A DNA stretch of 64,000 bases from positions 25,061,788-25,125,787 of the forward strand of contig NC_088302.1 in assembly GCF_032854445.1 (NCBI RefSeq), given 5' to 3'. The stretch is from Liolophura sinensis (Eukaryota > Mollusca > Polyplacophora > Chitonida > Chitonidae). Every line of letters starts with the position of its first letter. Position 1 is the stretch's first letter. This document shows positions 14,301 to 26,300 of the stretch, piece after piece. A program made the position numbers and the translations under genes. Under the pieces are notes generated by a model. That model saw nothing but the letters and a program-made list of their open reading frames with translations, was not told the origin of the DNA and did no database searches.

Positions 14301-17300
14301 CTTTACACAGAACAAATAACTTAGTCTTCTCCTTGTGAAGCCAGATGTTAGCTGAGGAGGAACTGGCCCTCAGAGAATTCTGGTGCTCAGCCTGGGAGCC
14401 CTGTACACAAGACAAGATCACAGTCAGGTCCTTACACAAGACAAGCACACAAATCTCTACACAGAACAAATAACCCAGTCATCCTCTAGTGAAGCCAGAT
14501 GTTAGCTGAGGAGGAACTGGCCCTCAGAGAATTCTGGTGCTTAGTCTGGGAGCCCTGTGCACAAGACAAGATCACAGTCAGATCCTTACACAAGACAAGA
14601 ATGCAAATCTCTACACAGAACAAATAACCCAGTCATCCTCTTGTGAAGCCAGGTGTTAGATGAGGAGGAACTGGCCCTCAGAGAATTCTGGTGCTCAGTC
14701 TGGGAGCCCTGTACACAAGACAAGACCACAGTCAGATCCTTACACAAGACAAGCACACAAATCTCTACACAGAACAAATAACCCAGTCATCCTCTTGTGA
14801 AGCCAGGTGTTAGATGAGGAGGAACTGGCCCTCAGAGAATTCTGGTGCTCAGTCTGGGAGCCCTGTGCACAAGACAAGATCACAGTCAGATCCTTACACA
14901 AGGCAAGAATGCAAATCTCTACACAGAACAAATAACCCAGTCTTCCTCTTGTGAAGCCAGGTGTTAGATGAGGAGGAACTGGCCCTCAGAGAATTCTGGT
15001 GCTCAGTCTGGGAGCCCTGTACACAAGACAAGATCACAGTCAGATCCTTACACAAGACAAGCACACAAATCTCTACACAGAACAAATAACCCAATCTTCC
15101 TCTTGTGAAGCCAGGTGTTAGATGAGGAGGAACTGGCCCTCAGAGAATTCTGGTGCTCAGCCTGGGAGCCCTGTACACAAGACAAGACCACAGTCAGGTC
15201 CTTACACAAGACAAGCACACAAATCTCTACACAGAACAAATAACCCAGTCTTCCTCTTGTGAAGCCAGGTGTTAGATGAAGAGGAACTGGCCCTCAGAGA
15301 ATTCTGGTGCTCAGTCTGGGAGCCCTGTACACAATACAAGATCACAGTCAGATCCTTACACAAGACAAGCACACAAATCTCTACACAGAACAAATAACCC
15401 AGTCTTCCTCTTGTGAAACCAGGTGTTAGCTGAGGAGGAACTGGCCCTCAGAGAATTCTGGTGCTCAGTCTGGGAGCCCTGTACACAATACAAGATCACA
15501 GTCAGATCCTTACACAAGACAAGCATGCAAATCTCTACACAGAACAAATAACCCAGTCTTCCTCTTGTGAAGCCAGGTGTTAGATGAGGAGGAACTGGCC
15601 CTCAGAGAATTCTGGTGCTCAGTCTGGGAGCCCTGTACACAATACAAGATCACAGTCAGATCCTTACACAAGACAAGCACACAAATCTCTACACAGAACA
15701 AATAACCCAGTCATCCTCTAGTGAAGCCAGGTGTTAGATGAGGAGGAACTGGCCCTCAGAGAATTCTGGTGCTCAGCCTGGGAGCCCTGTACACAAGACA
15801 AGATCACAGTCAGATCCTTACACAAGACAAGCACACAAATCTCTACACAGAACAAATAACCCAGTCTTCCTCTTGTGAAGCCAGGTGTTAGATGAGGAGG
15901 AACTGGCCCTCAGAGAATTCTGGTGCTCAGTCTGGGAGCCCTGTACACAAGACAAGATCACAGTCAGGTCCTTACACAAGACAAGTACGCAAATCTCTAC
16001 ACAGAACAAATAACTTAGTCTTCTCCTTGTGAAGCCAGGTGTTAGATGAGGAGGAACTGGCCCTCAGAGAATTCTGGTGCTCAGCCTGGGAGCCCTGTAC
16101 ACAATACAAGATCACAGTCAGATCCCTACACAAGACAAGCATGTAAATCTCTACACAGAACAAATAACTTGGTCTTCTCCTTGTGAAGAGAGATGTTAGA
16201 TGAGGAGGAACTGGCCCTCAGAGAATTCTGGTGCTCAGCCTGGGAGCCCTGTACACAAGACAAGATCACAGTGAGATCCCTACACAAGACAAGCATGTAA
16301 ATCTCTACACAGAACAAATAACCCAGTCATCCTCTTGTGAAGCCAGATGTTAGATGAGGAGGAACTGGCCCTCAGAGAATTCTGGTGCTCAGCCTGGGAG
16401 CCCTGTGCACAATACAAGATCACAGTCAGATCCTTACACAAGACAAGAATGCAAATCTCTACACAGAACAAATAACCCAGTCATCCTCTTGTGAAGCCAG
16501 GTGTTAGATGAGGAGGAACTGGCCCTCAGAGAATTCTGGTGCTCAGCCTGGGAGCCCTGTGCACAAGACAAGATCACAGTCAGGTCCTTACACAAGACAA
16601 GAATGCAAATCTCTACACAGAACAAATAACTTGGTCTTCTCCTTGTGAAGAGAGATGTTAGATGAGGAGGAACTGGCCCTCAGAGAATTCTGGTGCTCAG
16701 CCTGGGAGCCCTGTACACAATACAAGATCACAGTCAGATCCTTACACAAGACAAGAATGCAAATCTCTACACAGAACAAATAACCCAGTCATCCTCTTGT
16801 GAAGCCAGGTGTTAGATGAGGAGGAACTGGCCCTCAGAGAATTCTGGTGCTCAGTCTGGGAGCCCTGTACACAATACAAGATCACAGTCAGATCCTTACA
16901 CAAGACAAGCACACAAATCTCTACACAGAACAAATAACCCAGTCATCCTCTTGTGAAGCCAGGTGTTAGATGAGGAGGAACTGGCCCTCAGAGAATTCTG
17001 GTGCTCAGTCTGGGAGCCCTGTACACAAGACAAGACCACAGTCAGATCCTTACACAAGACAAGCACGCAAATCTCTACACAGAACAAATAACCCAGTCTT
17101 CCTCTTGTGAAGCCAGGTGTTAGATGAGGAGGAACTGGCCCTCAGAGAATTCTGGTGCTCAGTCTGGGAGCCCTGTACACAATACAAGATCACAGTCAGA
17201 TCCTTACACAAGACAAGCACACAAATCTCTACACAGAACAAATAACCCAGTCATCCTCTTGTGAAGCCAGGTGTTAGATGAGGAGGAACTGGCCCTCAGA

Positions 17301-20300
17301 GAATTCTGGTGCTCAGCCTGGGAGCCCTGTACACAAGACAAGATCACAGTCAGATCCTTACACAAGACAAGCACACAAATCTCTACACAGAACAAATAAC
17401 CCAGTCTTCCTCTTGTGAAGCCAGGTGTTAGATGAGGAGGAACTGGCCCTCAGAGAATTCTGGTGCTCAGTCTGGGAGCCCTGTACACAAGACAAGATCA
17501 CAGTCAGGTCCTTACACAAGACAAGTACGCAAATCTCTACACAGAACAAATAACTTAGTCTTCTCCTTGTGAAGCCAGGTGTTAGATGAGGAGGAACTGG
17601 CCCTCAGAGAATTCTGGTGCTCAGCCTGGGAGCCCTGTACACAATACAAGATCACAGTCAGATCCCTACACAAGACAAGCATGTAAATCTCTACACAGAA
17701 CAAATAACCCAGTCTTCTCCTTGTGAAGAGAGATGTTAGATGAGGAGGAACTGGCCCTCAGAGAATTCTGGTGCTCAGCCTGGGAGCCCTGTACACAAGA
17801 CAAGATCACAGTCAGATCCCTACACAAGACAAGCATGTAAATCTCTACACAGAACAAATAACCCAGTCATCCTCTTGTGAAGCCAGATGTTAGATGAGGA
17901 GTGAGTGAGTGAGTGCTTGGGGTTTAACGTCGTACTCAACAATTTTTCAGTCATATGACGACGAAGGAATCATTAGGGTGCATGCACGTGTAATGTGCCT
18001 CCTTGTTGCAGGACGGATTTCCACCGCTCTTTTATTTAGTGCTGCATCACTGAGACGACTTACCGAAGGCAAGTAAGCCGCCCCGCCCGAGCCATTATAC
18101 TGATACGGGTCAACCAGTCGTTGCACTATCCCCTTCATGCTGAACGCCAAGCGAGGAAGTTACAACTTCCTCTTTTAAAGTCTTAGGTGTGACTCGACCA
18201 AGGATTGATCCTGGATCTACCGGTCCCGAAGCGGACGCTCTACCAACTGTGCTATCCGGGCCGGTTGTTAGATGAGGAGGAACTGGCCCTCAGAGAATTC
18301 TGGTGCTCAGCCTGGGAGCCCTGTGCACAATACAAGATCACAGTCAGATCCTTACACAAGACAAGAATGCAAATCTCTACACAGAACAAATAACCCAGTC
18401 ATCCTCTTGTGAAGCCAGGTGTTAGATGAGGAGGAACTGGCCCTCAGAGAATTCTGGTGCTCAGCCTGGGAGCCCTGTGCACAAGACAAGATCACAGTCA
18501 GGTCCTTACACAAGACAAGAATGCAAATCTCTACACAGAACAAATAACTTGGTCTTCTCCTTGTGAAGAGAGATGTTAGATGAGGAGGAACTGGCCCTCA
18601 GAGAATTCTGGTGCTCAGCCTGGGAGCCCTGTACACAATACAAGATCACAGTCAGATCCTTACACAAGACAAGAATGCAAATCTCTACACAGAACAAATA
18701 ACCCAGTCATCCTCTTGTGAAGCCAGGTGTTAGATGAGGAGGAACTGGCCCTCAGAGAATTCTGGTGCTCAGTCTGGGAGCCCTGTACACAATACAAGAT
18801 CACAGTCAGATCCTTACACAAGACAAGCACACAAATCTCTACACAGAACAAATAACCCAGTCATCCTCTTGTGAAGCCAGGTGTTAGATGAGGAGGAACT
18901 GGCCCTCAGAGAATTCTGGTGCTCAGTCTGGGAGCCCTGTACACAAGACAAGACCACAGTCAGATCCTTACACAAGACAAGCACACAAATCTCTACACAG
19001 AACAAATAACCCAGTCTTCCTCTTGTGAAGCCAGGTGTTAGATGAGGAGGAACTGGCCCTCAGAGAATTCTGGTGCTCAGTCCTGGGAGCCCTGTACACA
19101 ATACAAGATCACAGTCAGATCCTTACACAAGACAAGCACACAAATCTCTACACAGAACAAATAACCCAGTCATCCTCTTGTGAAGCCAGGTGTTAGATGA
19201 GGAGGAACTGGCCCTCAGAGAATTCTGGTGCTCAGCCTGGGAGCCCTGTACACAAGACAAGATCACAGTCAGATCCTTACACAAGACAAGCACACAAATC
19301 TCTACACAGAACAAATAACCCAGTCTTCCTCTTGTGAAGCCAGGTGTTAGATGAGGAGGAACTGGCCCTCAGAGAATTCTGGTGCTCAGTCTGGGAGCCC
19401 TGTACACAAGACAAGATCACAGTCAGGTCCTTACACAAGACAAGTACGCAAATCTCTACACAGAACAAATAACTTAGTCTTCTCCTTGTGAAGCCAGGTG
19501 TTAGATGAGGAGGAACTGGCCCTCAGAGAATTCTGGTGCTCAGCCTGGGAGCCCTGTACACAATACAAGATCACAGTCAGATCCCTACACAAGACAAGCA
19601 TGTAAATCTCTACACAGAACAAATAACTTGGTCTTCTCCTTGTGAAGAGAGATGTTAGATGAGGAGGAACTGGCCCTCAGAGAATTCTGGTGCTCAGCCT
19701 GGGAGCCCTGTACACAAGACAAGATCACAGTCAGATCCCTACACAAGACAAGCATGTAAATCTCTACACAGAACAAATAACCCAGTCATCCTCTTGTGAA
19801 GCCAGTTGTTAGATGAGGAGGAACTGGCCCTCAGAGAATTCTGGTGCTCAGCCTGGGAGCCCTGTGCACAATACAAGATCACAGTCAGATCCTTACACAA
19901 GACAAGAATGCAAATCTCTACACAGAACAAATAACCCAGTCATCCTCTTGTGAAGCCAGGTGTTAGATGAGGAGGAACTGGCCCTCAGAGAATTCTGGTG
20001 CTCAGCCTGGGAGCCCTGGGCACAAGACAAGATCACAGTCAGGTCCTTACACAAGACAAGAATGCAAATCTCTACACAGAACAAATAACTTGGTCTTCTC
20101 CTTGTGAAGAGAGATGTTAGATGAGGAGGAACTGGCCCTCAGAGAATTCTGGTGCTCAGCCTGGGAGCCCTGTACACAATACAAGATCACAGTCAGATCC
20201 TTACACAAGACAAGAATGCAAATCTCTACACAGAACAAATAACCCAGTCATCCTCTTGTGAAGCCAGGTGTTAGATGAGGAGGAACTGGCCCTCAGAGAA

Positions 20301-23300
20301 TTCTGGTGCTCAGTCTGGGAGCCCTGTACACAATACAAGATCACAGTCAGATCCTTACACAAGACAAGCACACAAATCTCTACACAGAACAAATAACCCA
20401 GTCTTCCTCTTGTGAAGCCAGGTGTTAGATGAGGAGGAACTGGCCCTCAGAGAATTCTGGTGCTCAGTCTGGGAGCCCTGTACACAATACAAGATCACAG
20501 TCAGATCCTTACACAAGACAAGCACACAAATCTCTACACAGAACAAATAACACAGCCATCCTCTTGTGAAGCCAGGTGTTAGATGAGGAGGAACTGGCCC
20601 TCAGAGAATTCTGGTGCTCAGCCTGGGAGCCCTGTACACAATACAAGATCACAGTCAGATCCCTACACAAGACAAGCATGTAAATCTCTACACAGAACAA
20701 ATAACTTGGTCTTCTCCTAGTGAAGAGAGATGTTAGATGAGGAGGAACTGGCCCTCAGAGAATTCTGGTGCTCAGCCTGGGAGCCCTGTACACAAGACAA
20801 GATCACAGTCAGATCCCTACACAAGACAAGCATGTAAATCTCTACACAGAACAAATAACCCAGTCATCCTCTTGTGAAGCCAGATGTTAGATGAGGAGGA
20901 ACTGGCCCTCAGAGAATTCTGGTGCTCAGCCTGGGAGCCCTGTGCACAATACAAGATCACAGTCAGATCCTTACACAAGACAAGAATGCAAATCTCTACA
21001 CAGAACAAATAACCCAGTCATCCTCTTGTGAAGCCAGGTGTTAGATGAGGAGGAACTGGCCCTCAGAGAATTCTGGTGCTCAGTTTGGGAGCCCTGTACA
21101 CAATTCAAGATCACAGTCAGATCCTTACACAAGACAAGAATGCAAATCTCTACACAGAACAAATAACCCAGTCATCCTCTTGTGAAGCCAGGTGTTAGAT
21201 GAGGAGGAACTGGCCCTCAGAGAATTCTGGTGCTCAGTCTGGGAGCCCTGTACACAAGACAAGATCACAGTCAGATCCTTACACAAGACAAGCACACAAA
21301 TCTCTACACAGAACAAATAACCCAGTCTTCCTCTTGTGAAGCCAGATGTTAGATGAGGAGGAACTGGCCCTCAGAGAAATCTGGTGCTCAGCCTGGAAGC
21401 CCTGTACACAAGACAAGATCACAGTCAGATCCTTACACAAGACAAGAATGCAAATCTCTACACAGAACAAATAACCCAGTCATCCTCTTGTGAAGCCAGG
21501 TGTTAGATGAGGAGGAACTAGCCCTCAGAGAATTCTGGTGCTCAGCCTGGGAGCCCTGTGCACAAGACAAGATCACAGTCAGGTCCTTACACAAGACAAG
21601 AATGCAAATCTCTACACAGAACAAATAACTTGGTCTTCTCCTTGTGAAGAGAGATGTTAGATGAGGAGGAGCTGGCCCTCAGAGAATTCTGGTGCTCAGC
21701 CTGGGAGCCCTGTACACAATACAAGATCACAGTCAGATCCTTACACAAGACAAGAATGCAAATCTCTACACAGAACAAATAACCAAGTCATCCTCTTGTG
21801 AAGCCAGGTGTTAGATGAGGAGGAACTGGCCCTCAGAGAATTCTGGTGCTCAGTCTGGGAGCCCTGTACACAATACAAGATCACAGTCAGATCCTTACAC
21901 AAGACAAGCACACAAATCTCTACACAGAACAAATAACCCAGTCTTCCTCTTGTGAAGCCAGATGTTAGCTGAGGAGGAACTGGCCCTCAGAGAATTCTGG
22001 TGCTCAGCCTGGGAGCCCTGTACACAAGACAAGATCACAGTCAGATTTCTACACAAGACAAGCACACAAATCTCTACACAGAACAAATAACCCAGTTTTC
22101 CTTTTGTGAAGCCAGATGTCAGCTGAGGAGGAACTGGCCCTCAGAGAATTCTGGTGCTCAGCCTGGGAGCCCTGTACACAAGACAAGATCACAGTCAGAT
22201 CCCTGTACTGTTTGTGACATTGCTTGTCAGAGATCGGGCAGCTGCGGCAAGAACACTTGCTTTAGCCAAATGAGTGTCTGAGGATCCCTGTTTGCAGATT
22301 AGGGATTAGGGAGTACGTACCTCTAAGATATGTCCGCAGACCATGAGGCTGATGTTCTTGGTGATATCTGCAGCAAAATCAACCAGGGCAGGTCGGCTGT
22401 GAGGGTAGCCAGTCATCACCAGTACCTGTGGCCTGAAAAACAACAGAGTAATAAAGCATTAAAGACATCATATATCTATACCTCCAACACTTCTATTACA
22501 TCCAAAATATTTATTTGACGTTTTTCGTATTTCGTATGTGGGAAGGTCTAGCAGCAACCTGCGGATGGTCGTAGGTTTACCCAGGGCTCTGCTTGGTTTC
22601 CACCCACAATAATGTTGACCGCCGTCGTATAAGTGAAATATTCTTGAGTACGGCGTAAAACACCAATCAAATAAATAAATAATATTTATTTGATTGGTGT
22701 TTTACGCCGTAAACAAATATATAAATAAATAATATTTATTTGATTGGTACTTAAGATGATCTTCAAGAATTTTTTCACTGATATGATGATGGTGGTCAGT
22801 TTTATGGGTGGAACAAAATGGAGAGCCCATGGTAAACTACCACTCTGGCAAGTTATTGATCAACTTTCTCACATGGCATGCAGGTGATTTTGTGGGCCTT
22901 ACCGCCAGCACTTACATCATACGTAAAAATCTGCATTAAAAAAATGAACATTAAGCAAAAGACCTTACCTGAAGTTTTTCACATGTTCTTCCACGGACAT
23001 GAGTTTTAGGGTAGACTGCAGAGCATTTCTGTAAACATGAGCCTGGGTGGAGGAGCCCCAGTTCACATCTGAGGATAAAAGATGAGATGTGTCAGTTGGA
23101 GGTTAGACTGCAGGGTGTTTCTGTAAATATGAACCTGGGTGGAGGAGCCCCAGTTCGCGGCGAAAAGATGAGATGTGTCAGTTTGAGGTTAGACTGAAGG
23201 ACATTTCTGCAAACATAAACCTGTGTGAAGGAACCCCAGTTCACATCTGAGGAGAAAAGATGAGATGTGTCAGTTTGAGGATAGACTGCAGGGTGTTTCT

Positions 23301-26300
23301 ACAAACACGATCATGAGTCTCAGTGGAGGAGCCTGAGTTCACATCGGAGGAGAAAAGACGAGATATGTCAGTTTGAGGATAGATTAGAGGGCATTTCTGT
23401 AAACATGAGCTTGGGTGTCAGTTTGAGGATAGAATGCAGGGTGTTTCTGTAAACGCGATGATGAGCCTCAGTGGAAGATCCCCTGTAAACACTTGATCCA
23501 GAAAGAGGAAATGTACATGTACAAGTATGAGGAGAGACTGAAGAGCATTTCTCTAAACACGTGCCCAAGTGTCACAGTCCCAGCTGGCATCTCAGCCTTA
23601 CATGAATGAGTTTAAGGAAAGGGGGGGGGGAGGGGGGGGGGGCTATCTTGCACACAGCAGTGTTTGGTCTAATCTGGACTTGATCTGAGTTTCGACTCAC
23701 TTTAGCTGTATTAAACTGGAATTCCTTGACTTTTGCACTCAGTGGCATTGATTAATCTTTTCAATAGCTGGCATTGACCGACTCACTTTAGCTGTATTAA
23801 ACTGCAATTCCTTGACTTTTGCACTCAGTGGCATTGATTAATCTTTTCAATAGCTGGCATTGACCGACTTTTAACAACTAGACTTGATCTGAGTTTCGAC
23901 TCACTTTAGCTGTATTAAACTGGAATTCCTTAACTTTTGCACTGAGTGGCACTGATTAATCTTTTCAATAGCTGGCATTGACTGACTTTTAACAACTAGA
24001 CTTGATCTGAGTTTTGACTCACTTTAGCTGTATTAAACTGGAATTCCCTGACTTTTGCAGTGAGTGACATTGATTAACCTTTTCAATAGCTGGCATTGAC
24101 TGACTTTTAATACCTAGACTTGATCTGAGTTTTGCACTATAAACTTGAATTGATTGATTTTGCTCTAACTGACCAAAGTGTATGTATACATGGATGTATG
24201 TTCCACCAGTTGATCATGAACAGCTAACTTACCTGGTTTGGTGTAATGAACATAGACATAGAGCGCCATGACGACAGCAAAGGTGATTAGGGCTGTCCAC
24301 CAGTTGATGATAAACATGACAGCCAGACAGAGCAATGCTCCCAGCAGACTGATCCACTTGGAGTAGTACTTAAATGCTGGTCTCCAACCTGGAAGAGAAA
24401 CACATTCAACAGCATAATGTTTACCTCTCTGCCAAAACCTGCTATTTAAAAGTCTTCAGAGTCTGACATAATATTCAAATATGTGTATTGCTGTTTTGTT
24501 AAATCCTTAAATATTAAGCTGCATCAGTCCACTTGATATTTGTACAAAAGCTCCCTCAAAGGAAACCTAGTTCATGGTTAGCTGATTTATGAGGCAGAGC
24601 TCAAACTAAACTGGTACATGGCACACCTTATTACCTTTATGTATGTCTGCTTGGGGCTTTATGTCGCACAATTTTTTATTCATATGACGACAAAATGTCA
24701 TTAGGCATGTATCATGTACTGTGTCTTCTTGTGGCAGAGAGAGTTCATGTCACCAAAGTGCAGTCACTGCAGAAGTGTCATGCTGAAGACACCAGACATG
24801 ACACCCCATCCAGTCTTATTATACTGACACCGACCAGTCCTGTTTCCTTGTTCTAATGTCTAATTCTGGGCACCAAGAGAGGCAGCAACAAGTAGAATTT
24901 TGGAAGTCTTGGGTATGACCCAGCCTGGGTTTGATCTCAGGGCTGACACTAACCATCAGGTCACTGAAGCCATCAATTACCATTTATTATCACAGGATTT
25001 AACCTCCATAAAAAAAAGAAATAAAAGAAAATAGCAAAACAAGGTTGCCTCTATTATTCATTTTTGATTTCGTGCGTTTGATTGTTGTTTAATGCTATAC
25101 TGCAGAATTTTTCACTTATATCACGGCTGTCTAATCATTTTTGGATCATTCATTTATGGTTAATCTAACACTTGTCATTCAGCCAATTTATGCCTCACTG
25201 TTGAGAGCCTTTTTGTTTACCATCCAGTAAGGATTTTTCATTGTGTAAAAGGTCAAAAGAGAAAGAAATAAGAATGTACAGGTAGCAGACAAGTAACGTA
25301 GTACTAACCTGGGGATTTGGCGAGGGATGCATCAAAACAGGAATAATTTATCAAAGAATACGACATCAAGAAGAAGTTTGAAATAATGGGGGCAATATCA
25401 TTCAATGATCCTGAAAAGAGAAAACACTACTTTACAGGACTGTTACCTTCAAAATCTGTTAGACTAAGCATATTGTATACATTGTATGTCTGATTCTGGA
25501 AGATTCTGTAACAGTGTTTAGGAATTTGTTTGGTAACACGTTGAAAGTCAAACAGGGGAGGTAATTCTGCATTTTGACTAACTTCAACAAGATTCCTAGT
25601 TCCCAACATGTGCATTCGTGTATATCTACATATCTGAAGTTGGTGGATTCAGCATAGATTTGTTCCCAAGACAATTCCCTTGACACATCATCTACTAAGA
25701 TTACTTGAACACTGAACACACTGATCTGATCAGGAGTTATTAAGACAAAACTGATCAATAGGCTGACAGAAAATACTTTCGGTGCTGTTCAGTGGGACAC
25801 CTCAATTTATAATCCTCAAATACTTCATAAATTAGTCTAGCTGATGTTGGATGTTTGCACAATAGACACTGATAATGACTAAAAAACAGCACATACTGGG
25901 TCAACTGGTCAGCCAGAATTATGAAAAAAAGGTGGCCAATTTGCATTTTTTGATGCCATGTTGTTTGAGCAAAGTGCCCAGATTTTTTTTTCCTATATGT
26001 CCCATGTTATAAAAGTGCTAAGTCCAAATAGCTTTCATTTTCTACTCAGCCATACATTTGGATTGGTGGACAGGTAGCTGAATAACCCAAGGCAAATAGC
26101 AGGACCAATTTTACATGAACTCACCTATTAAAACGAAAGCCAAACCAATAAAAAACGTCAACAAGTAGCCTAGTCTAGGATCATTGTTCTTGCCATATCC
26201 TTTAGCAAACACGTGTATATGAGGGAAGATTTTATCTTTACATACAGCCTGGAAAAAAAAAGAAAGAAAAAAAGGCAAGTCAGATTTATGTGTGGGCATC

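Noticed and set aside
18195-18265. Functional tRNA gene
   Set aside because: The tRNA-like head is the 5' end of a SINE with a target-site duplication, and the stems are degraded.
14278-22086. About 45 ORFs of 63 codons on the minus strand, looking like a gene family
   Set aside because: They are the same 154-bp unit read repeatedly: half is exon 15, half is intron. The frame shifts by one each unit and none has its own promoter or full domain.
14171-22201. CRISPR-like array
   Set aside because: Regular units but no unique spacers. Whole units are near identical, derive from an exon, and this is animal DNA.
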